A stretch of DNA of 6,613 bases from Piscirickettsiaceae bacterium. Its GTDB lineage: Bacteria > Pseudomonadota > Gammaproteobacteria > Thiomicrospirales > Thiomicrospiraceae. Of the stretch, positions 1 through 5,355 are shown piece by piece. Numbering within the stretch: the first letter of the stretch is position 1; each line of letters starts with the position of its first letter. The stretch is taken from the NCBI GenBank assembly GCA_027019045.1, contig JALUXI010000256.1, positions 1-6,613 of the forward strand, written 5' to 3'. Made by a program: the position numbers and the translations under genes. The notes beneath the pieces are model-generated. The model was not told where the DNA came from and searched no databases. It saw nothing but the letters and a program-made list of their open reading frames with translations.

Positions 1-771
1 TCCAGGCCAGTCAAAGACCACCTCTGTAATCACTGCCCCTCCCAATAAAGTGCCCAGTTGCAACCCTAAGATTGTCACCACAGGCAACATCGCATTACTT
101 AACGCATGGTGCATCACGGCTTGTTGTTCAGACAACCCTTTGGCTCGAGCCGTCCGCATAAAATCTTCATGCATCACCTCTAATAACGAGGCTCTTAACA
201 TTCGTGCCAAAATGGCCGCCAAAGCTGTGCCTAGAGTAATCGACGGCAATACCCAACTCCAATCCGCTTCCGCACCGCTCACAGGTAGCCAACCCAACCA
301 GATGGAAAAGAGTAGTATCAGCATCGGTCCCAACCAAAAATTGGGAATTGACACCCCTAATAAAGAGAGGGTCATCGCCAATTTATCAGGCCACTTTCCT
401 GCTCGTAGTGCTGACCAAATCCCTAGCGGCAGTGCCACGAAAATAGCCACCAATAAAGAGAGCAGCGCCAGTTCTAAAGTGAATGGAAATCGTTGACTTA
501 AAAGCTGAGAAACAGGCTGCTGGTAAAACAGAGACTGCCCCAAATCCCCTTGGAGCAAACCAGAAAAGTATTGAATATATTGCTGCCATAAAGGAATATC
601 CAAATGTAATTGATGGCGTAAAGCCGCTTCATCTGCTGGAGAAGCCCAATCTCCCAACATCACCGCTACGGGATCCCCTGGCACTAGATGTATCAATAGA
701 AAAACCAAGCTGCTGACCGCCCATGAGACAAAAATAACCGAACCAATGAGCCTCACAAAATAAGCAATCAA
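1..771 (-). CDS. Peptide ABC transporter permease, DppB/OppB type (3' end cut by window edge)
   Basis: This is the inner-membrane permease subunit of a dipeptide/oligopeptide ABC importer; it would pair with a DppC-type permease to form the channel. I translated 257 residues from the reverse complement. The first membrane segment spans about residues 8-30 and is followed by the family's PGDP motif at 31-34. Further hydrophobic segments lie at about 97-120, 131-160, 172-190 and 228-248. The cytoplasmic EAA loop that docks on the ATPase is clear at about 202-230 (DFMRTARAKGLS, then NAMLPV). The window ends in FDWPG, so roughly the last 50-80 residues are missing. I chose the TTG at 771-769 because GGAG lies 8 nt upstream; an in-frame GTG at 756 has no Shine-Dalgarno sequence. 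The start overlaps the stop of the L,D-transpeptidase gene, which implies translational coupling. Family assignment is secure. The substrate is inferred only as peptide; nickel transporters share this fold. Confidence 0.93.
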   Translation of the reverse strand, partial: MIAYFVRLIGSVIFVSWAVSSLVFLLIHLVPGDPVAVMLGDWASPADEAALRHQLHLDIPLWQQYIQYFSGLLQGDLGQSLFYQQPVSQLLSQRFPFTLELALLSLLVAIFVALPLGIWSALRAGKWPDKLAMTLSLLGVSIPNFWLGPMLILLFSIWLGWLPVSGAEADWSWVLPSITLGTALAAILARMLRASLLEVMHEDFMRTARAKGLSEQQAVMHHALSNAMLPVVTILGLQLGTLLGGAVITEVVFDWPG

Positions 772-1241
772 AGCACAATCTCCACTTCAGTGCCCACCGT
801 GACTTGATCGAACAGTGCCACAATATCGATGTTACGCATCCGAATACAACCATGAGAAGCAGGCACTCCCATAGGTTCACTGTCGGGCGTACCATGAATA
901 TAAATATAGCGTTGCATCGTGTCGACCTCACCCAGACGATTTTTCCCCTTTTCCAACCCTGAGAGCCATAAAATTCGAGTCAATATCCAATCTCTTTCAG
1001 GGTATTGCGTCGCCAAATCATCAGAATAAATTTCACCCGTTGACCGTCGCCCAATAAAAACACTATTTAAAGGCATCCCTTCCCCTATTTTGGCTCTAAT
1101 TTGATGCCGCCCTAAGGGCGTGCCACCTGAACCTTTTAAACTATTCACCCCCGCACTTGCTGTGCTGACTAGGTAAGTCTGAACCTGACCTTGATCAATG
1201 AGGTCTAAGGTCTGTTTGTGAATGGAGATTAAAATTTTCAA
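768..1241 (-). CDS. L,D-transpeptidase (YkuD fold, ErfK/YbiS-like)
   Basis: Enzymes of this family form 3-3 crosslinks in peptidoglycan, or attach proteins to it, through an acyl-enzyme on a cysteine. The protein has 157 residues, essentially one YkuD domain. The catalytic block is complete: H116 begins HGTPDSEPMG, and SHGCIRMRN spans 129-137 with the nucleophile C132 and R134. Upstream family blocks are also present: VSTASAG at 25-31, GSGGTPLGRH at 37-46, and WILTRILWLSG at 85-95. There is no signal peptide, LysM or other wall-binding domain, which is usual for this compact subgroup but leaves its location open. The only plausible start is the TTG at 1241-1239, because an in-frame TAG lies 5 codons upstream. 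The ribosome site there is weak (AGAG about 10 nt away), so the exact start is less certain than the identity. The gene overlaps and probably couples to the downstream peptide permease gene. Confidence 0.92.
   Translation of the reverse strand: MKILISIHKQTLDLIDQGQVQTYLVSTASAGVNSLKGSGGTPLGRHQIRAKIGEGMPLNSVFIGRRSTGEIYSDDLATQYPERDWILTRILWLSGLEKGKNRLGEVDTMQRYIYIHGTPDSEPMGVPASHGCIRMRNIDIVALFDQVTVGTEVEIVL
780..783 (-). promoter_or_regulatory. Shine-Dalgarno site of the permease gene
   Basis: On the minus strand GGAG lies 8 nt before the TTG at 771. It sits inside the last codons of the L,D-transpeptidase gene. It decides the TTG start over the unsupported GTG at 756 and points to reinitiation by ribosomes finishing the upstream gene. 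Confidence 0.6.
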
Positions 1242-1335
1242 TTGCTGATGACTCTAGAAAGTAAAGAGAGCTTTGCGCGAGATGGCTCCACGGACAAAAA
1301 AGGCTAAAATTACCCAACTCTTTGTTGAAAAACTT

Positions 1336-1355
1336 GGCAATAGATGGCTATTGCC
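1336..1355. repeat. Perfect 8-bp inverted repeat (hairpin) between the L,D-transpeptidase gene and nnrS
   Basis: GGCAATAG, a 4-nt spacer (ATGG) and CTATTGCC form a perfect hairpin in the 232-bp gap between two divergent genes. On the minus strand it is followed within a few bases by five T residues, and on the plus strand by TGCGTTTT. No gene reads into it from either side to be terminated, so a repressor site or a leader-RNA structure upstream of the L,D-transpeptidase gene is as likely as a terminator. The rest of the gap holds A/T-rich promoter-like sequence near 1434-1455 and no convincing gene. Confidence 0.45.
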
Positions 1356-1413
1356 TGCGTTTTCCTCCTCGATTCGAGAAATTTTATCTCTTTTTTCTCT
1401 CGTGTCCCACTCA

Positions 1414-1442
1414 TACAAAACTCTCATAAAAACTGCTATTAT
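1414..1442 (+). promoter_or_regulatory. Candidate sigma-70 promoter of nnrS
   Basis: An extended -10, TGCTATTAT (1434-1442), lies 17 nt after a poor -35 (TACAAA, 1414-1419). Transcription would start near 1449, about 25 nt before the ATG. A consensus TATAAT also occurs at 1450-1455, but it lies only 18 nt before the ATG and has no -35 partner. The 10-mer CTATTATAAG here recurs at the amrB-amrS promoter region. No FNR/NNR-type dyad (TTGAT-N4-ATCAA) is visible, although nnrS genes are often under nitric-oxide or anaerobic control. Confidence 0.4.
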
Positions 1443-1473
1443 AAGTGATTATAATTTTTCTTGAGGTCACACA

Positions 1474-2688
1474 ATGCTTTTAAATCCCATGCCCAAACAG
1501 TCCCGTTGGTGTCGCTTCGCTGTTTTTAATTTAGCCTTCCGTATTTTCTTTTTATCCGCCACCACTTTTGCCACACTGGCTATTCTCCTGTGGGGCGGCG
1601 CTTTTTTTACACCTGATGTTTATCATCGAGCCTTTCAACCATCAGAGCATATTCCCAGCATCTACTGGCATGCACATGAAATGCTATTTGGCTATGCCAT
1701 TGTGCTGATTGCTGGCTTTACACTGACCGCCGTGAAAAACTGGACAAACCAACAAACGCCTTACGGTATTCGGCTTTGCCTGCTTTTCAGTGCCTGGCTA
1801 ATTGCAAGACTGGGCTTTAGCTTTAATCTCTTACCTATTGAAGTCACTGCTTTTTTTGATCTACTTTTTGGCATTTGGCTCACCTATGAGTTTGCTAAAC
1901 CCATTATCAAAACCCGACAATGGAAACAGATTAGTCTCGTCTCCAAGGTGGCACTGATTGCCGCCTTTAATGCACTTTTTTATGCTGGCGTGTTTGGCTG
2001 GGTTGAAAATGGGCAGTGGCTAGGGTTGCTGGGCGGATTGCTCATTGCGATTAGCCTCGTGATTACTATGGGAAGACGGATTATCTCCTTCTTTATTGAA
2101 AGAGGCGTGGACGGACATTTTGAAGCCAAGAATCCAGCCTGGATAGACTATACGGGACTGGGGATTTTCGTTTTATTTACCATTTTTGCCCTCTTGCTGC
2201 CGCAATCTGTTTGGCTAAGTCTCTCTGCTGGTGTGCTATTTATTCTACATAGCATCCGCTTAAAAGGTTGGTACACGCCACTCATCTGGCCAAAGCCACT
2301 GCTCTGGTCACTCTGGCTGGGCTATGCTGCGATTACCATCGGGTTCCTGTTCTATGCTCTCACGCCCTACTATCCCTACCTGCTTTCCCTTGCACTACAT
2401 AGCTTTGCACTCGGTGGCTTTGGGTTAATTGGCTCAGGAATGATGGCACGGGTCTCTCTTGGTCATAGCGGCCGTAATGTATTTGACCCTCCCCCTGTGG
2501 TTAAGCCAATGTTGATTCTGATTGCGCTATCGCTGTTTTTTAGAGTGGCAATGCCTTTGATGCTGCCCGCACAGTTTTCTATCTGGATCGCTATTTCACA
2601 AATCGCCTGGATCGCAGGTTTCGGCCTCTTTGTTTGGCACTATGCCAAAATCCTTACCTCCCCCCGTATTGATGGGCAATGGGGATAG
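1474..2688 (+). CDS. nnrS: NnrS family membrane protein (nitric oxide / nitrosative stress)
   Basis: NnrS proteins are polytopic inner-membrane proteins, reported to carry haem and copper, that protect cells from nitric-oxide damage, often alongside denitrification genes. The 404-residue product has the normal family length and about 12 hydrophobic segments. Signature blocks are intact: WHAHEMLFGYA at 65-75 with H66 and H68, followed by AGFTLTAVKNWT (80-91); MGRRIISFFIERG at 199-211; HSFALGG at 309-315 leading into GMMARVSLGHSGR at 322-334 (H309, H331); and the C-terminal YAKILTSPRIDG at 390-401. The ATG at 1474 is preceded by TGAGGT with about 7 nt spacing; the in-frame Met at codon 6 lacks such a site. 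The gene stands alone: divergent from the L,D-transpeptidase gene and convergent with amrA, from which a shared terminator separates it. Denitrification genes are not present in the window. Identity is strong; regulation is not evident. Confidence 0.94.
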   Translation: MLLNPMPKQSRWCRFAVFNLAFRIFFLSATTFATLAILLWGGAFFTPDVYHRAFQPSEHIPSIYWHAHEMLFGYAIVLIAGFTLTAVKNWTNQQTPYGIRLCLLFSAWLIARLGFSFNLLPIEVTAFFDLLFGIWLTYEFAKPIIKTRQWKQISLVSKVALIAAFNALFYAGVFGWVENGQWLGLLGGLLIAISLVITMGRRIISFFIERGVDGHFEAKNPAWIDYTGLGIFVLFTIFALLLPQSVWLSLSAGVLFILHSIRLKGWYTPLIWPKPLLWSLWLGYAAITIGFLFYALTPYYPYLLSLALHSFALGGFGLIGSGMMARVSLGHSGRNVFDPPPVVKPMLILIALSLFFRVAMPLMLPAQFSIWIAISQIAWIAGFGLFVWHYAKILTSPRIDGQWG

Positions 2689-2692
2689 CAAT

Positions 2693-2720
2693 AAAAAAGC
2701 GGTCATATGACCGCTTTTTT
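2693..2720. terminator. Bidirectional intrinsic terminator between nnrS and amrA
   Basis: Six A residues, the perfect palindrome GCGGTCATATGACCGC (2699-2714) and six T residues form a symmetrical terminator that works in both directions. It begins 4 nt after the nnrS stop. On the minus strand the amrA stop codon (TAA, 2721-2719) is partly built from its U-tract complement. It should end both the nnrS and the amrBA transcripts. Confidence 0.93.
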
Positions 2721-3327
2721 AGACCTCAATATCCTGCCAATCCGCTGCAAACTTAATGGTGTGATACCGATAGCACTTCATGTTATCAGACCATTTTCGC
2801 ATCCCAGCTTTTTGCATCAAGTGCAAAATAAACTGCTGTTTATCTGGCAGTTGTTCCCAAACTGAAGGTAGGAATGTCGCCTGATGCACACCGTCATTTA
2901 AGATCAAACCATCTTCATTAGGCTGCAACTGTTCCAACAGGTCTTGGTAAGTATGACACCCTTCTATAATCTTTGGCGGCGTCAATACTGAGATTTCAAT
3001 ACTGAGGTCATCCACCTCTTCCATCACCAATGGCGGAAAGCGAGGATCTTTAAAGGCCGCATCAAAAGCATGATGCACCACATCTTCAATCAGAGGGCGA
3101 TAAGCTTGAAGAGAACCAATGCAACCTCGTAAGCTTTGTCGCTTATTCAATGTGACAAAAGCAGCTCCCTCTTCCCATAAAATAGGATCTTCAATCCCCT
3201 CAATCTGCTTGATTTCAGGAGACTCGACCGAAATGGGTTGGCCTTCCGCCAAGCCATGCAAAATACTCAACTTTGCTGCTTTCAGCAATGCTTGTTTTTG
3301 ATGCTCAGTCAATGAATTTATCGCCAT
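2719..3327 (-). CDS. amrA: AmmeMemoRadiSam system protein A (AMMECR1 domain)
   Basis: This single-domain protein belongs to the AMMECR1 family, conserved from archaea to humans and without a settled biochemical function. The 202 residues contain the family signature LRGCIGS at 66-72, followed by DPRFPPL (94-100), LSIEISVLT (108-116) and a C-terminal TFLPSVWEQLP (151-161). C69 in the signature is the obvious conserved cysteine. I chose the ATG at 3327 because a strong AGGAGG lies 7 nt upstream; a possible extension to 3354 overlaps the end of amrB and has no such support. amrA begins 2 nt after the amrB stop, and the Shine-Dalgarno lies in the last amrB codons, so the two genes form a coupled operon. 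The bidirectional terminator ends it. Neighbours amrB and amrS complete the set and confirm the assignment. Confidence 0.95.
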   Translation of the reverse strand: MAINSLTEHQKQALLKAAKLSILHGLAEGQPISVESPEIKQIEGIEDPILWEEGAAFVTLNKRQSLRGCIGSLQAYRPLIEDVVHHAFDAAFKDPRFPPLVMEEVDDLSIEISVLTPPKIIEGCHTYQDLLEQLQPNEDGLILNDGVHQATFLPSVWEQLPDKQQFILHLMQKAGMRKWSDNMKCYRYHTIKFAADWQDIEV

Positions 3328-3329
3328 GT

Positions 3330-4139
3330 TTACACCTCCTCTATGATCGCCCAAGCACCATAGCCGACTACTCGGTCTTTGTCCCCAGCGGTATCTCCCG
3401 AGTTTTTAAAGTCTAGGCGCTTAATGTTAAATTTCTCAGGCAGACTCAAAATCCCCTGAATCCCTTTATAGCCACAGGCTCGTTCACCATTCAGCTTCTC
3501 TGGCTGACGATGCTCAATCCATTCTGCTGTCTGCTCATCAATCTCTTTTGCCTCAGCATAAGGGTGATAGTGACTCAGATCACTGCTAATGACAATCAAG
3601 GTACGCGGACGATGCCATAAGGTTTCCATCACTTGAGCAACGGTTTCCGTATCGACATCACCAATCAACAGAGGCAATACCTTCACATCAGGCAACACCT
3701 TCTTAATAAAAGGGAATTGTACCTCTATACTATGTTCAGGCACATTCACCTCATCTGAAAAACCGACCTTATCGAACATCCCCACCAACTCATTGCGTAA
3801 CTGCGTATCCACAGGCAGCTCCCCTAAAGGCGTTTCGACCGCTTCCGCAGAGATGGTGGCAATGCCTTCAAAATAAAATCGATGTGCAGGTCCAAAAATC
3901 ACAACGGTATCAATTTGATCTTTCAGGGTACTTAACTGTTCATAAGCTTTCGCCGCCACTTCTCCTGAATAGACATATCCGGCATGCGGCACAATCACCG
4001 CTTTTAAATGCGCCAACTCTTCAGGTGTCAATGTTGGCCCTTCTGCCATCCAATCTGAAAACATCTCCTCTAAAGTAGCTGGGTGACTAGGGTAAAACAT
4101 CCCCGCCACTGCAGCAGGACGAATTTTTTGTGTATACAT
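3330..4139 (-). CDS. amrB: AmmeMemoRadiSam system protein B (Memo-like, LigB fold)
   Basis: AmrB is related to human MEMO1 and to the LigB class of non-haem-iron dioxygenases; MEMO1 binds a redox metal through two histidines and a cysteine. Counting from the upstream Met at 4145 (271 residues), the matching residues are H54 in VPHAGYVYSGEVA, H88 in FGPAHRF, and C224 in ACGYKGI. H138 (PEHSIEVQFPF), D189 and H192 (SSDLSHYHP) complete the usual active-site pocket. The N-terminal RPAAVAGMFYP is also typical. Two ATGs compete, at 4145 and 4139. GGGAG at 4153-4149 is only 3 nt from the first but 9 nt from the second, so I chose 4139 (269 residues). It is the first gene of the amrBA operon, diverges from amrS, and ends 2 nt before amrA. 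All metal ligands are present, so it should be functional; its substrate is unknown. Confidence 0.95.
   Translation of the reverse strand: MYTQKIRPAAVAGMFYPSHPATLEEMFSDWMAEGPTLTPEELAHLKAVIVPHAGYVYSGEVAAKAYEQLSTLKDQIDTVVIFGPAHRFYFEGIATISAEAVETPLGELPVDTQLRNELVGMFDKVGFSDEVNVPEHSIEVQFPFIKKVLPDVKVLPLLIGDVDTETVAQVMETLWHRPRTLIVISSDLSHYHPYAEAKEIDEQTAEWIEHRQPEKLNGERACGYKGIQGILSLPEKFNIKRLDFKNSGDTAGDKDRVVGYGAWAIIEEV
3335..3340 (-). promoter_or_regulatory. Shine-Dalgarno site deciding the amrA start
   Basis: AGGAGG on the minus strand sits 7 nt before the ATG at 3327 and inside the final Glu-Glu codons of amrB. It rules in the 202-residue form of AmrA over a nine-residue longer reading. Confidence 0.8.
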
Positions 4140-4148
4140 TTTCATTTT

Positions 4149-4153
4149 CTCCC
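4149..4153 (-). promoter_or_regulatory. Shine-Dalgarno site favouring the second ATG of amrB
   Basis: GGGAG on the minus strand is 3 nt from the ATG at 4145 and 9 nt from the ATG at 4139. The longer spacing is within the normal range, the shorter is not, so initiation at 4139 is favoured. Confidence 0.5.
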
Positions 4154-4163
4154 ATAATTTCTA

Positions 4164-4191
4164 TTGAAATTCGTAATATTACCCCTATTAT
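4164..4191 (+). promoter_or_regulatory. Candidate sigma-70 promoter of amrS
   Basis: TTGAAA (4164-4169), a 16-nt spacer and TATTAT (4186-4191) make a plausible promoter. The start would fall near 4198, giving a leader of about 30 nt that contains AGGAGG at 4216-4221, 6 nt before the amrS ATG. Its spacer holds the palindrome at 4173-4182, and its -10 overlaps the opposing amrB promoter. Confidence 0.5.
4173..4182. repeat. 10-bp perfect palindrome in the amrB-amrS promoter region
   Basis: GTAATATTAC is self-complementary. It lies in the -35/-10 spacer of the candidate amrS promoter and at the predicted transcription start of amrB, a suitable place for a dimeric regulator. In A/T-rich DNA a 10-bp palindrome can also occur by chance, and no regulator gene is in the window. 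Confidence 0.4.
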
Positions 4192-4214
4192 AAGACCAAT
4201 TAACCACTATTCAA
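4187..4214 (-). promoter_or_regulatory. Candidate sigma-70 promoter of the amrBA operon
   Basis: On the minus strand TTGAAT (4214-4209), a 16-nt spacer and a consensus TATAAT (4192-4187) match sigma-70 elements well. Transcription would begin near 4180, about 40 nt before the amrB start. The -10 occupies the same base pairs as that of amrS, so the two promoters should compete for polymerase. Confidence 0.5.
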
Positions 4215-4227
4215 GAGGAGGCCACTC

Positions 4228-5355
4228 ATGGCGGACAAAATAAATCTTCAAGACCCCAGTACCGTGAAAGTGGGTTATTGGCATCAATTAGACAATGACT
4301 TGATTCAGTGCGACTTGTGTCCAAGAGAGTGTAAATTACATGAAGGACAGCGAGGCTTCTGTTTTATTCGTGGACGCATCAATGATGAGATGGTGATGAC
4401 CTCTTATGGTCGTTCCAGTGGCTTTGTTATTGACCCCATTGAAAAGAAGCCGCTTAACCATTTTTTACCTGGCACGCCTGTACTTTCCTTTGGCACTGCG
4501 GGCTGTAACTTAGCGTGTAAATACTGTCAAAACTGGGATATTTCAAAAGCCAGAGAGACGGATCGCTTGCTTGATCAAGCCATGCCTGAAAATCTTGCCG
4601 AGGCGGCACTGGCCTCTGGCAGTCGATCGATGGCGTATACTTACAATGATCCCGTCATTTTTCATGAATATGCGGTCGATGTTGCTAAGGCGTGCCGTGA
4701 AAAAGGGATTAAAAATGTGGCCGTCACCGCAGGTTATGTTAATGCCGAACCAAGAGCAGCGTTTTATCAATGGATGGATGCAGCCAATATCGACCTTAAA
4801 TCATTTGATGAAGCCTTTTATAAAAAACTGACGGGCGGTCATCTTCAACCCGTTTTGGACACCATTGAATATGTGGCAAATAAAACCGATACTTGGCTAG
4901 AGCTGACCACGCTTTTGATACCTGGTCACAATGACGACCCAAACGAAATTCGTGCGATGAGCGAGTGGATTCTGGAGAAAATCGGGCCAGATGTGCCTTT
5001 GCACTTTACGGCTTTTCATCCAGACTACCTAATGAAAGATGTGCCGCCCACGCCGTTTGAAACCTTGCGTCGCTCTAGACAGATTGCACTGGATGTGGGA
5101 CTCAATTATGTCTATACAGGCAATGTGTATGATCCCGAAGGACAGGCCACCTACTGTCCGCACTGCGGCGAATCGGTGATTGATCGGACGGGATACACCA
5201 TCAACAGCTGGCATTTGACCGATACGAATCACTGTGCAAACTGTGGTGGAGAAATTGCGGGCGTTTTTGAACCTCAGCCCGGTGATTGGGGGAGTAAACG
5301 CATTCCAATTTATGTTAATGCTTATGGAGCTCCTCAGCTCACCCCTGAAACCTGA
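4228..5355 (+). CDS. amrS: AmmeMemoRadiSam system radical SAM enzyme
   Basis: AmrS is a radical S-adenosylmethionine enzyme, related to pyruvate formate-lyase activases, that occurs with AMMECR1 and Memo proteins; I know of no established reaction. The 375 residues carry the iron-sulfur motif CNLACKYC (C93, C97, C100), preceded by SFGTAG and followed by QNWDIS. The SAM-site region YTYNDPVIFHEYA spans 138-149. Two additional cysteine groups flank the core: C28, C31, C35 and C45 in the N-terminal domain, and C310/C313 with C336/C339, two CxxC knuckles likely to hold zinc or another metal. FHPDYLM at 263-269 and YTGNVYDPEGQATYCP at 296-311 are further family-like blocks. The ATG at 4228 has AGGAGG 6 nt upstream. 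The gene diverges from amrBA, and its last 22 bp overlap the convergent binding-protein gene. The set appears complete and intact. Confidence 0.96.
   Translation: MADKINLQDPSTVKVGYWHQLDNDLIQCDLCPRECKLHEGQRGFCFIRGRINDEMVMTSYGRSSGFVIDPIEKKPLNHFLPGTPVLSFGTAGCNLACKYCQNWDISKARETDRLLDQAMPENLAEAALASGSRSMAYTYNDPVIFHEYAVDVAKACREKGIKNVAVTAGYVNAEPRAAFYQWMDAANIDLKSFDEAFYKKLTGGHLQPVLDTIEYVANKTDTWLELTTLLIPGHNDDPNEIRAMSEWILEKIGPDVPLHFTAFHPDYLMKDVPPTPFETLRRSRQIALDVGLNYVYTGNVYDPEGQATYCPHCGESVIDRTGYTINSWHLTDTNHCANCGGEIAGVFEPQPGDWGSKRIPIYVNAYGAPQLTPET

Noticed and set aside
50..496. Plus-strand open frame of 148 codons
   Set aside because: It lies antisense to the permease coding sequence, which has full family motifs; the product is not recognisable and lacks domain-like character.
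1336..1355. Hairpin as an intrinsic terminator
   Set aside because: The T-runs beside it are short or offset, and the flanking genes are divergent, so no known transcript needs to end there.
1273..1464. Plus-strand open frame of 63 codons upstream of nnrS
   Set aside because: It starts with a TTG lacking a good ribosome site, runs through the likely nnrS promoter and Shine-Dalgarno, and resembles no family I know.
1470..1492. Possible NsrR site overlapping the nnrS start
   Set aside because: One half-site loosely resembles the consensus but the second half does not match, so the dyad is not supported.
2693..2720. Terminator stem resembling Pasteurellaceae DNA-uptake sequence pairs (AAGTGCGGT)
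   Set aside because: The stem reads AAGCGGTCA and lacks the internal TG of the uptake consensus; a plain intrinsic terminator explains it.
5326..5344. GGAGCTCC palindrome and adjoining short GAGCT/AGCTC hairpin near the end of amrS
   Set aside because: Stems are short, lie in coding sequence and have no U-tract; they are explained by codon usage.
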